Shown in pieces: positions 56,501 through 64,000 of a stretch of DNA of 64,000 nucleotides. This stretch comes from JTS-RE37 sp963756115. Its GTDB lineage: Bacteria > Bacteroidota > Bacteroidia > Flavobacteriales > Flavobacteriaceae. The stretch's first letter is position 1. Each line of letters opens with the position of its first letter. Location: positions 1,488,001-1,552,000 of the forward strand of contig CAVWMN010000010.1 in NCBI GenBank assembly GCA_963756115.1, read 5' to 3'. The notes below the pieces were generated by a model, which saw only the letters and a list, made by a program, of their open reading frames with translations, had not been told where the DNA came from and did not search any database. The position numbers and the translations under genes are program-made.

Positions 56501-56878
56501 ATGATTATGAAACTGGGAGCATTTTCAATAAGTTTGGCTGTAAAAGACCTAACCGCATCCAAGGAATTCTACGAGAAACTGGGGTTTGACGTATTTGCGG
56601 GTGGCCTCAAAATGAATTACCTGATTATGAAGAACGGCAACGCCCTGGTGGGGCTGTTCCAGGGGATGTTTCAGAACAACATCCTGACATTCAACCCGGG
56701 CTGGGATGAAAATGCAAAGACCCTGGGATCCTTTGATGATGTACGCAGGATACAGGCCGAGCTGAAATCCAAAAACCTTACCCTGGTTACAGAGGCGGAT
56801 GAACAATCCACAGGCCCTGCGAGTATTGTGTTGATGGATCCGGACGGGAATACCATCTTAATAGACCAGCACGTTTAA
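56501..56878 (+). CDS. VOC family protein (glyoxalase fold)
   Basis: The 125-residue protein has FSISLAVKDLTASKEFYEKLGFDVF at the start and IVLMDPDGNTILIDQHV at the end, the marks of a VOC superfamily protein. The DPDGN-x-I-L-I-D-Q strand and the MKNGNALVGLFQGMFQNNILTF region form the second half-module. Metal ligands are incompletely conserved. The ligand is unknown. A start at ATG 56507 is also possible. It follows the amidohydrolase by 71 nt. Confidence 0.85.
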   Translation: MIMKLGAFSISLAVKDLTASKEFYEKLGFDVFAGGLKMNYLIMKNGNALVGLFQGMFQNNILTFNPGWDENAKTLGSFDDVRRIQAELKSKNLTLVTEADEQSTGPASIVLMDPDGNTILIDQHV

Positions 56879-57136
56879 ATGCCGGACCAACCATAAGATT
56901 ACTGCATTAAGGCCTGGCAGTAAACATTCCGGGGTTAGGGAGAGGACATGCTGCGAATGGATAGCAACCGCTGCCCTAATGGCGGCCAGGATCATACTTC
57001 ATAGCATTATTTTCGTGAAATATATTCCGGGCATATCGAATGCCATTCAATCTTTGTATTTTTCAGGCATAATTTCACTGATCTCCTCCGGAAGCCCCAT
57101 CGGGTGTCCGGTGGGTATAAAATTCAGAATGCTCAC

Positions 57137-59326
57137 ATGACACCTCCCCTTCTTCGTACATACTGGCTTTCCATCTTTGCAATATGTTATACCGGGCTTT
57201 CTTTTGGGCAGGATTCCTTCCGTGCCCTTGTTAAAGACGGGCAGACAAAAGAACCCCTGCCGGGCGCCAGTGCCATTGTTCAGGGTACGGCCAGGGGTGC
57301 CAGTGCAGACGAAACCGGCCTGGTGGAAATCCTTGATGTGCCTTCCGGCAAACAATCCATTACCTTCAGCTATATAGGCTATGTTGACCGGACCATAACT
57401 TATACGTTTCCCTTATCCCAGACTGAACCGGCTGAGATCTTACTTTCCGCTGCTGAAGGGGAAGAACTGGATGAGGTCATCCTCACCTCTACCCGTTCCA
57501 GCCGTACCATTTCCAATATTCCCACCCGCATTGAAGCCATATCCGGCGAAGAACTGGAAGAAAAAGGTAATATGAAACCTGGGGACATCCGCATGATGTT
57601 GAACGAGAGTACCGGGATCCAAACCCAACAGACCTCTGCAACCAGTTATAATTCAGGGATCCGGATACAGGGGCTCGACGGGAAATACACCCAAATATTA
57701 CGGGATGGGTTTCCATTATACTCAGGTTTTTCAGGGGGTTTGAGTTTAATGCAGATCGCCCCGCTCGACCTGGAACAGGTTGAAGTGGTCAAAGGGGCTT
57801 CCTCTACCCTTTATGGCGGGGGTGCCATAGCAGGTTTGGTCAATCTCATATCAAAAAAGCCCCGGGAAGAACGGGAAATCAGCCTCCTGTTGAACGGGAC
57901 ATCGGCCCTGGGTCTGGATGCCAGTATATTTTATGCCCAAAAATTCAGGCGTATTGGCACGACTATCTTTGCTTCCTACAATGTAGGGACACCGTATGAT
58001 CCTTCTGATACGGGATTTACTGCCATCCCTGAATTTTCACGTTTAACGGTCAACCCAAAATTATTTGTGTATTTAGATGAAAAGACAACCGGTTTTGTGG
58101 GCTTCAACACCACGGTTGAGGAACGGACCGGGGGGGATATCCGGTATATAAAAGACGGTCCTGATCCGGAACATACCTATTTCGAAGAAAACAATACAAA
58201 CCGGCTCAGCACGCAATTGGGGCTGGATCATTTCCTTGGGCAGGATGCTAAGCTATCCTTTAAAAACAGCATCAGTATCTATGACCGCTCGGTTGAGATC
58301 CCCGGTTACCGGTTTTCAGGTGATCAATTATCCACTTTCAGTGAAGCGACCTTCAGCCATAAAAGGGACAGGTCTGAATGGATTACAGGTTTAAACCTCT
58401 GGACGGACAAGTTCGGGCAAAATAGTGCCGATACTTCAGCGGCAGTTGATTATAATTACACAACCGTTGGTGCCTTTGTTCAGAATACCTGGAATGCAAC
58501 TGAAAAGCTGGTTTTCGAAACCGGATTGCGCACAGATTATCAAAACGAATACGGTTTTTTTGCGCTGCCACGGATATCCGCCCTTCTCAAAGCAAGCTCA
58601 AAATTGGCGTTGCGCCTCGGTGGCGGCCTGGGGTATAAAACCCCTACTGTATTTACGGAAGACGCAGAACGCATTCAATTCCGGAATGTATTGCCCATTG
58701 ATGTCTCACGTACGGCGGCAGAGCGATCGATAGGAGGCAATTTCGATATCAATTATAAGACCCCCCTGTCGGATGCCATGACCTTCAGTTTCAATACGCT
58801 GTTATTTTATACACAGGTACAGGATCCATTGATCCTCACCCCGGTAGCTTCCAATGCCTTTGAATTTCTGCAACCAGACGGATATATCGATACCAGGGGG
58901 ATTGAAACCAACATCAAACTCACGTATAAGGACCTGAAACTTTTTGTGGGGTATACCCTTGCAAATGTCCAGGAGCATTACAACGGCAACACCACTACCT
59001 TTCCGTTGGTTGCAAAGCACCGGCTGAACAATGTACTGATGTACGAAATTGAAGAATCCCTGAAAATGGGGCTGGAAGCCTACTATTTTTCGCCCCAGGA
59101 ATTAAATGACGGTGCCACCGGGAGATCCTACTGGTTGTTCGGGTTTATGGTTGAAAAAATATGGGAACGGTTTTCTGTATTCATCAATTTTGAAAATTTT
59201 GGGAATACCCGGCAGACCAGGTTTGATACAATCTATACCGGAACCCTTACAGACCCTACATTCAGGGATATCTATGCCCCCGTTGACGGGTTTGTGGTAA
59301 ACGGGGGACTTAAAATTAATTTGTAA
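57137..59326 (+). CDS. TonB-dependent outer membrane receptor
   Basis: The frame opens at 57104; ATG 57137 gives a proper signal peptide (TYWLSIFAICYTGLSFGQ). The 729-residue protein has a carboxypeptidase-D-like domain (VKDGQTKEPLPGASAIVQGTARGASADETG), a plug domain (TRSSRTISNIPTRIEAISGEELEEKG; GIRIQGLDGKYTQILRDGFPLY; VVKGASSTLYGGGAIAGLVNLISKK), and a beta-barrel that ends NGGLKINL with a short terminal strand. No SusD partner is present, so a siderophore, vitamin or metal-type ligand is more likely than a glycan. The metallo-beta-lactamase gene follows after 25 nt, so both are probably on one mRNA. Confidence 0.93.
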   Translation: MTPPLLRTYWLSIFAICYTGLSFGQDSFRALVKDGQTKEPLPGASAIVQGTARGASADETGLVEILDVPSGKQSITFSYIGYVDRTITYTFPLSQTEPAEILLSAAEGEELDEVILTSTRSSRTISNIPTRIEAISGEELEEKGNMKPGDIRMMLNESTGIQTQQTSATSYNSGIRIQGLDGKYTQILRDGFPLYSGFSGGLSLMQIAPLDLEQVEVVKGASSTLYGGGAIAGLVNLISKKPREEREISLLLNGTSALGLDASIFYAQKFRRIGTTIFASYNVGTPYDPSDTGFTAIPEFSRLTVNPKLFVYLDEKTTGFVGFNTTVEERTGGDIRYIKDGPDPEHTYFEENNTNRLSTQLGLDHFLGQDAKLSFKNSISIYDRSVEIPGYRFSGDQLSTFSEATFSHKRDRSEWITGLNLWTDKFGQNSADTSAAVDYNYTTVGAFVQNTWNATEKLVFETGLRTDYQNEYGFFALPRISALLKASSKLALRLGGGLGYKTPTVFTEDAERIQFRNVLPIDVSRTAAERSIGGNFDINYKTPLSDAMTFSFNTLLFYTQVQDPLILTPVASNAFEFLQPDGYIDTRGIETNIKLTYKDLKLFVGYTLANVQEHYNGNTTTFPLVAKHRLNNVLMYEIEESLKMGLEAYYFSPQELNDGATGRSYWLFGFMVEKIWERFSVFINFENFGNTRQTRFDTIYTGTLTDPTFRDIYAPVDGFVVNGGLKINL

Positions 59327-59351
59327 TTTTATCCCAAACATACCCGAATTT

Positions 59352-60143
59352 ATGGTCAAAACAACCTTACTGGCAGGATGCCTGATTTGGGCTGGCATAA
59401 CAGCATCAAATACCCCGGAGACGGACGGCAGGACGGCTGTGATCCTTTCAGGGACCCCTCCAAAACGGGATAGTACCATAGTATATCATTCGGACCATCT
59501 TACTATCTTAAGACTGTCCCCTCATGTTTACCAGCATATATCCTATTTAAACACAAGCGATTACGGAAAGGTATCCTGCAATGGAATGATCGTTTCGGAG
59601 GTCGGGGAAGCCATTGTATTTGATACGCCGGCGAGCCTTACTGCTTCCTCGGAATTGATAGTCTTTGTAACAGGGCAACTCGGATGCCGCATTAAGGCTG
59701 TGATCCCCACCCATTTCCATGAAGATTGTGTGGCCGGCATGCAAACATTTATGGACCATGCCATCCCGGTATATGCATCCAACAAAACCCTTGCCCTACT
59801 GGAAACGAAAGCCGTGGAACCTTCCAGACCCATCATTGGATTCGACAGGGAACTGAGCTTGCCACTGGGAGGTCAGAAAGTACATGCCGGGTATTACGGG
59901 GAAGGACATACAGCCGATAACATAATCGGGTACTACTCACGGGAAAAAGCCATGTTTGGTGGTTGCCTCATTAAGGCTGTGGGTGCCGGTAAGGGTAACC
60001 TGTCAGATGCCAATATCCCCGAATGGCCAAAAACCGTGAAAAAGATCAGTCAAAAATTTCCCCGGGCTGAAATTGTGATCCCGGGCCACGGGAATAGTGG
60101 CGGACTGGCATTGCTGGCGTATACGATACAACTATTTCAATAA
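59352..60143 (+). CDS. Subclass B1 metallo-beta-lactamase
   Basis: The 263-residue protein carries the full subclass B1 zinc set: H121, H123 and D125 (THFHEDCVAG), H186 (EGHTADN), C205 (MFGGCLIKA) and H246 (IPGHGN). GNLSDANIPEWPKTV and the Asp in IVFDTPAS also follow the B1 pattern. B1 enzymes hydrolyse penicillins, cephalosporins and carbapenems in the periplasm; whether this one is active on them must be tested. The signal sequence is short (MVKTTLLAGCLIWAGITA), and a lipobox-like LLAGC lies at residues 6-10. The length is B1-like, slightly long at the N-terminus. The upstream TonB receptor gene is 25 nt away. Confidence 0.9.
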   Translation: MVKTTLLAGCLIWAGITASNTPETDGRTAVILSGTPPKRDSTIVYHSDHLTILRLSPHVYQHISYLNTSDYGKVSCNGMIVSEVGEAIVFDTPASLTASSELIVFVTGQLGCRIKAVIPTHFHEDCVAGMQTFMDHAIPVYASNKTLALLETKAVEPSRPIIGFDRELSLPLGGQKVHAGYYGEGHTADNIIGYYSREKAMFGGCLIKAVGAGKGNLSDANIPEWPKTVKKISQKFPRAEIVIPGHGNSGGLALLAYTIQLFQ

Positions 60144-60299
60144 TCCAGCGGTGGGGGGGGGCACCCCTGGGTTAGAATAAGCCAAATTAAACAGGCAAAC
60201 CTGGTGGATTCCTTACATCGGTTGGTAAACCGGCCCATTTAACTTTAGGTACCCTTTAATTTATTATCCTATATTTAGAAGACCTAACCAACCTTCCAA

Positions 60300-61059
60300 T
60301 GATAAAATTCTTCCGGCGAACCCGCCAGCGCTTGCTAACACAAAATAATTTTACCAGGTACCTGATCTATGCTGTTGGGAAATAGTTTTGGTGGTCATCG
60401 GGATCCTGATTGCATTACAGATCAACAATTGGAACGAGGAAAGCAAGGTTAATAAATCGATTGACAAACATTTGGACATCCTGCAAAGTAACCTGCAGGA
60501 AGATCAAACCCAGCTACGGCAACTGCAACAGACGATGACGGATAATGTGCATTATGCGGATTCGTTGATGATGCAAATGAAAACGTTGATACCCGTGGAC
60601 AAAAGGACAACCAAATATTTGGGGAAATTGTTGCTGGAATACCAGTTCAGGCCCAATAAAAATGCGATCGAAACCATATCGCAATCCAATGAGATACCTT
60701 TCCTGGAACCCTGGTTGCAAACCGTGATCCTTACTTATTATGCTCAGATAGAGAGTGCCAAAGAGCGGGAGAATATTTCGAACACCCAGATCCAAAGCAA
60801 ATATGAAGTTTTTATCAATTCCCATTACCCCATGGTATTTCAAAAAAACAATGAATGGGATTTTGTAAAGGATTAGTACATAGACGACCCCCGCCCACTT
60901 ACCAGTCTGGATAAAGAAGCATTGCTATCCGATAAACGGCTGGAGGCATTGATCACCTCGCGGTACTTTCAAAGTACCTACCTCAAAAATTTTTATACCA
61001 GCCTACTGGAATCATCTGATACCATACTCCAAATGTTGGATACCGGGTATACCGAATAA
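60300..61059 (+). pseudogene. DUF6090-type membrane-anchored protein, broken
   Basis: Translation from ATG 60300 gives MIKFFRRTRQRLLTQNNFTR, then YLIYAVGK and a stop at about 60382. One missing G in the run at 60377-60379 explains this: restoring it yields GEIVLVVIGILIALQINNWNEE, the standard anchor of the DUF6090 family. The second frame then runs on to a TAG (60874-60876) and beyond it continues in the same frame (YIDDPRPLTSLDKEALL, LEALITSRYFQSTYLKNFY) to TAA 61057. So there is one frameshift plus one amber stop in a gene that would encode ~250 residues. The function of the family is unknown. Confidence 0.85.
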
Positions 61060-61109
61060 CAATTTGATTATCCTGGTTTTAAGAAAGCCCGGGACAAAAA
61101 AATGTCAAA

Positions 61110-61139
61110 TTGCCACAGGAATTGTAACTTGTATCTTTA
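61110..61139 (+). promoter_or_regulatory. Candidate promoter for the VOC gene
   Basis: TTG (61110-61112) and TATCTTTA (61132-61139) are separated by 19 nt, the Bacteroidota -33/-7 spacing. The -7 box ends 19 nt before the start codon. Confidence 0.45.
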
Positions 61140-61158
61140 ACTTAAAAACAAGAATAGA

Positions 61159-61554
61159 ATGAAAATCAGCGTGGTTAGCATTCCTGTCGGGAACCAGGAA
61201 GCAGCATTGCAGTTCTATACCGGCAATTTGGGATTTGTAAAAAAGCATGACATACCCCTGGGGGAAGGCCAACGGTGGCTGACATTAGTTTCGAAGGAAG
61301 ATCCGGAAGGGCCGGAACTTTTATTGGAGCCCTCTCCCCACCATTTTGATCCGGCAAAGGTGTACCAGAAAGCCTTGTTTGACGCCGGAATCCCCTGCAC
61401 GCAATTCAGTGTAGATAAGCTGGAGGAAGAATATGACAGGTTAACACAGGCAGGTGTTGAATTCAGTATGCAACCCACCGTTATGGGCAATGCCAAACTG
61501 GCCGTGTTCAATGATACATGTGGCAACCTGATACAGCTGGTTGAAATGATTTAA
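61159..61554 (+). CDS. VOC family protein (third)
   Basis: The 131-residue VOC protein contains ISVVSIPVGNQEAALQFYTGNLGFVKKHD, WLTLVSKEDPEGPELLLEPS, and FSVDKLEEEYDRLTQAGVEFSM in the second half, ending KLAVFNDTCGNLIQLVE. The signature DTCGNLIQL is common in the subgroup annotated as extradiol dioxygenase or bleomycin-resistance-like; this subgroup has no settled function. A promoter candidate is directly upstream. The SRPBCC gene follows after about 100 nt. Confidence 0.87.
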   Translation: MKISVVSIPVGNQEAALQFYTGNLGFVKKHDIPLGEGQRWLTLVSKEDPEGPELLLEPSPHHFDPAKVYQKALFDAGIPCTQFSVDKLEEEYDRLTQAGVEFSMQPTVMGNAKLAVFNDTCGNLIQLVEMI

Positions 61555-61657
61555 CAGCGGGCCCCCAGTTGAAAATAGTGAGCACGCTGCGGTCCGGTTG
61601 CCCGCCGTCGGGTACTGCCGTGATAAGGCAAACATAATAACTATAAAATCAGACGAA

Positions 61658-62131
61658 ATGGGTTCAGATAGTACTCCTGTTGTAAAAGTTCAGATGCTGA
61701 TCAGATATCCTGCAGAAAAGGTCTTCCAGGCATTTATAGATCCTACCATAACCACCAACTTCTGGTTTACCAAATCGAGCGGAAGCCTGGAAGCAGGCCG
61801 GACAGTGACCTGGTCCTGGGAAATGTACGGTGTCTCCGGGGAAGTTCATGTACAGGAAATAATCCCGAATACTAAAATTTCCGTGGTATGGGGCATCCAA
61901 AAAACCACAGTCGACTTTGAATTTAACGCGGTAACCGACGATACCACCTTTGTTGTAATCAAAAATTATGGCTTTAACCAGAACGGTGACGATCTCATAC
62001 AGGCAATTAAAGACAATACCGGCGGATTCACATCGGTTTTGGCAGGGTTGAAAGCCTATTTGGAACATGGAATAAACCTGAACCTGATAGCCGATGAAAA
62101 TCCCACGGGAATCAGGAACCCAAAAGAATAA
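61658..62131 (+). CDS. SRPBCC (AHSA1-like) domain protein
   Basis: The frame opens at 61598 but ATG 61658 is chosen, just before VVKVQMLIRYPAEKVFQAFIDP, where the START-like fold begins. The 157-residue protein has TNFWFTKSSGSLEAGRTVTWSWEMYGV, VVWGIQKTTVDFEF and GGFTSVLAGLKAYLEHGI, as in AHSA1-like ligand-binding proteins. Such proteins form a hydrophobic cavity; the ligand is unknown. It is one of several small orphan proteins (VOC, OsmC) in this stretch. Confidence 0.88.
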   Translation: MGSDSTPVVKVQMLIRYPAEKVFQAFIDPTITTNFWFTKSSGSLEAGRTVTWSWEMYGVSGEVHVQEIIPNTKISVVWGIQKTTVDFEFNAVTDDTTFVVIKNYGFNQNGDDLIQAIKDNTGGFTSVLAGLKAYLEHGINLNLIADENPTGIRNPKE

Positions 62132-62132
62132 T

Positions 62133-62140
62133 TAACTTTG
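62133..62140 (+). promoter_or_regulatory. Candidate -7 element for the OsmC gene
   Basis: TAACTTTG, an exact TAnnTTTG match, follows the SRPBCC stop and lies 108 nt before the OsmC start. A -33 TTG was not evident. Confidence 0.3.
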
Positions 62141-62247
62141 TAGGATAACCGCGTATAGGCATTTGCAGAACAGGCTGTACTCCCTGTATTGAAATTAATT
62201 TTATCCGGCAGCTTATTTATCAGGCAACCGCTACACAATAAACTACT

Positions 62248-62724
62248 ATGAAGGGACAACACGCCTATTCAGTTTCAATCCAGTGGACCGGCAACAAAGG
62301 AACCGGAACATCCCACTACAAGGGATATGAACGAAGCCACACGATCAGCGTTGCAAACAAACCAACTATTCCGGGTTCTTCAGATCCTGCCTTTCAGGGA
62401 GACAAAACAAAATACAATCCGGAAGAACTGCTGGTAGCGGCCTTATCCTCCTGCCATATGCTGTGGTATCTGCACCTGTGTTCAGCAGCAGGCATTACCG
62501 TTACGAGCTATACAGACCATGCCACCGGGAAGATGCAGGAAACCCCGGACGGTGGGGGTCGTTTCACGGAAGTAACACTCCACCCGGTTGTAACGGTCAC
62601 TGAGGATGCTATGGCCCCCAGGGCCGAAGCGCTCCATAAAAATGCCAACGAACTTTGCTTTATCTCCCGTTCGGTTAACTTTACAGTAGCGCACAAGCCG
62701 GTCTGTGTGGTAGCTGTAAAATAA
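62248..62724 (+). CDS. OsmC family protein (second)
   Basis: The 158-residue OsmC/YhfA-like protein has SDPAFQGDKTKYNPEELLVAALSSCHMLWYLHLC (quoted region around C69 and C78), TGKMQETPDGGG, and NANELCFISRSVNFTV with C137. C69 and C137 occupy the places of the peroxidatic and resolving cysteines. It probably reduces organic peroxides. It belongs to a different subgroup from the OsmC protein at 15519, with less similarity outside the Cys motifs. The BKACE gene follows after 54 nt. Confidence 0.9.
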   Translation: MKGQHAYSVSIQWTGNKGTGTSHYKGYERSHTISVANKPTIPGSSDPAFQGDKTKYNPEELLVAALSSCHMLWYLHLCSAAGITVTSYTDHATGKMQETPDGGGRFTEVTLHPVVTVTEDAMAPRAEALHKNANELCFISRSVNFTVAHKPVCVVAVK

Positions 62725-62778
62725 TTCCAGATACGCAACCCGACCAGCTTTGCGTATCTTCATCAATTCATAAACAGG

Positions 62779-63492
62779 ATGATCCAGCTTGCCCTCAATG
62801 GTAACCGCCAGGAACCTATTGTTCCCAAAAGCACAGAAGCCATAGTGGAATCGGCTCTCATTGCTGTATCCCAAGGTGTCAGCAGCGTCCATTTTCATCC
62901 CCGGGATAAACAGGGAGCCGAAACGCTGAAAAGAGAATTTGTGGATGAACAGGTATTCCAACTGCGTCGGAAATTGGGTGCCATACCTATTGGGATCACT
63001 ACCGGTGCCTGGATTGAACCTGACCTTAAAATTAGGATGTCCCATATAAAATCCTGGGAAACCCTGCCTGATTTTGTATCCATCAACTATGACGAACCTG
63101 GTTTTGAGCATATAACTGAAGTAATATCCGGAAAAGGAATCAGGATTGAAGCAGGATTGTGCAATGTACAATCCGCTTTGAACTTTACGGGCAATTATTT
63201 GCAGGGCGATTTCATAAGGATTTTGGTAGAGCCTGCTGAACAAAACTTTGAATGTGCCCTGGCTACTGTACGGCAAATCGAAGAGATCCTCGGTACCGCC
63301 GGCAACAAAATCCCCCTGTTGTTGCATGGGGTAGATAAAACCTGTTGGGATCTATATAAAACAGCGCATGTTGATAAACACCTCACCCGGATCGGGTTTG
63401 AGGATACCATGGTATTACCAAATGGCAAAAAGGCAGTTTCAAACAGGGAAATTCTTGAAGAGGCGCTGCTACTAAGAAAAGCTTACCTGTAA
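62779..63492 (+). CDS. 3-keto-5-aminohexanoate cleavage (BKACE) family protein
   Basis: The 237-residue TIM-barrel protein has the BKACE features: IQLALNGNR at the start, VHFHPRDKQGAETL with zinc ligands H38 and H40, VSINYDEPGFEH, GLCNVQSALNF, and a C-terminal LLLHGVDKTCWDLYKTA. The family condenses beta-keto acids with acetyl-CoA; 3-keto-5-aminohexanoate in lysine fermentation is only the founding substrate. It is shorter than the usual ~270-310 residues, which fits the short orphan subgroup. The true substrate is not known. Confidence 0.85.
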   Translation: MIQLALNGNRQEPIVPKSTEAIVESALIAVSQGVSSVHFHPRDKQGAETLKREFVDEQVFQLRRKLGAIPIGITTGAWIEPDLKIRMSHIKSWETLPDFVSINYDEPGFEHITEVISGKGIRIEAGLCNVQSALNFTGNYLQGDFIRILVEPAEQNFECALATVRQIEEILGTAGNKIPLLLHGVDKTCWDLYKTAHVDKHLTRIGFEDTMVLPNGKKAVSNREILEEALLLRKAYL

Positions 63493-63567
63493 GCCTTGCC
63501 GGTTTATCCACCGCTTAGCGCTCCTGGTCCCTGTACCGACCCATACTATTTTCCGGATACCCTTCCG

Positions 63568-63996
63568 TTACTGCAACCGGTTTTTCCTGCCGGCACAGGC
63601 TGCAAACCAAACCAGGAAGAAACAATAAGCAGCACCCATACGGGCATGCCAGCCGAACCCGGACCATTGACTTCCCTGGCGTTCGGTAAAAAAATAGTAT
63701 GCATCCGGGGACACTGACGATCAGCGAAACGATACTGGTTGATTTAGCCAATTTTTTTTGCATCAGTAACCCTCAGGAACCAATTTTGTCACCAAATACG
63801 GCAATTGCAGAAGCAATTTCTGTCCGGAGGGGATAGCTGTTGTATAATTCCTGTTCTGCCACGGATAGTGTGCTCCAGGCTTCTACGCTTATCAGTAGGT
63901 ACTGGAAAAAGGTGTTGACACAGATCAGATTCCATAGCAACGCTGCTATAGTCACAACCCCATACCATTTGGGGCATTGATTTTTTGATTTTCCAT
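63568..63996 (-). pseudogene. Small membrane protein gene with multiple lesions
   Basis: Reading leftward from ATG 63996, MENQK changes frame in an A-run and continues as CPKWYGVVTIAALLWNLICVN, then AEQELYNSYP and IASAIAVFGDKIGS. A TGA (63773-63775) interrupts, after which the same frame goes on as GLLMQKKLAKSTSIVSLIV. Two more shifts give MHTIFLPNAREVNGPGSAGMP and FLVWFAACAGRKNRLQ, ending at TAA 63568. The joined product, about 140 residues with four helices, matches a common small Flavobacteriaceae membrane protein. At least three frameshifts and one stop make it a clear pseudogene. Confidence 0.8.
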
Positions 63997-64000
63997 TTTG

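Noticed and set aside
60151..60163. G9 tract after the beta-lactamase gene as a phase-variation switch
   Set aside because: It lies beyond the stop codon, outside any coding frame or evident promoter.
60870..60880. Stop-codon recoding (amber read-through) in the DUF6090-type gene
   Set aside because: The same gene also has a frameshift, no recoding machinery is seen, and other genes in the window use normal stops.

Overview
The window reads as chromosomal DNA of a Bacteroidota bacterium, most likely a marine or environmental member of the Flavobacteriaceae. Supporting signs are the yidC-pyrG neighbourhood, bacillithiol ligase BshC, a DUF3667 protein, a TonB-dependent receptor with an N-terminal carboxypeptidase-like domain, many secreted hydrolases with Bacteroidota-type signal peptides, and repeated TAnnTTTG-type -7 elements upstream of genes. 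No rRNA, tRNA, CRISPR array, transposase or phage gene was found.

Left part (1-31 kb): mostly conserved housekeeping genes in short alternating transcription units. They comprise a TPR protein, a SCO1-like copper chaperone and an SMP-30-like lipoprotein; an SDR/MDR oxidoreductase pair; a DUF5009 membrane protein; nitronate monooxygenase, mnmA, yidC, pyrG and a DUF3820 protein (all minus strand); a hydroxypyruvate-isomerase-like protein; guaA with a LysM/type I periplasmic-binding lipoprotein, OsmC and DUF922; a GH65-like secreted glycosidase; SIMPL; a PNPOx-like flavoprotein; bshC; an M14 peptidase; DUF3667; and katG.

Right part (31.6-63.5 kb): almost every gene is on the plus strand and the content is more accessory. 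It is rich in exported peptidases and amidases or their relatives (two CocE/NonD hydrolases, S9, M20, DUF885, amidohydrolase, CPBP) together with a dicarboxylate/amino-acid symporter. This suggests scavenging of peptides and amides. It also carries two TIR-domain proteins (one with three membrane helices), a TonB receptor directly followed by a subclass B1 metallo-beta-lactamase with all six zinc ligands, three VOC proteins, SRPBCC, OsmC and BKACE proteins.

This half also shows gene decay and repeats. A creatininase gene is frameshifted. A serine-hydrolase-like remnant survives as an N-terminal piece. A DUF6090-type gene has a frameshift plus an amber stop. A small membrane-protein gene at the right edge has an opal stop and several frameshifts. 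A 1-kb intergenic region contains four tandem copies of a ~137-bp unit, flanked by inverted and direct copies of a short GC-rich palindromic module.
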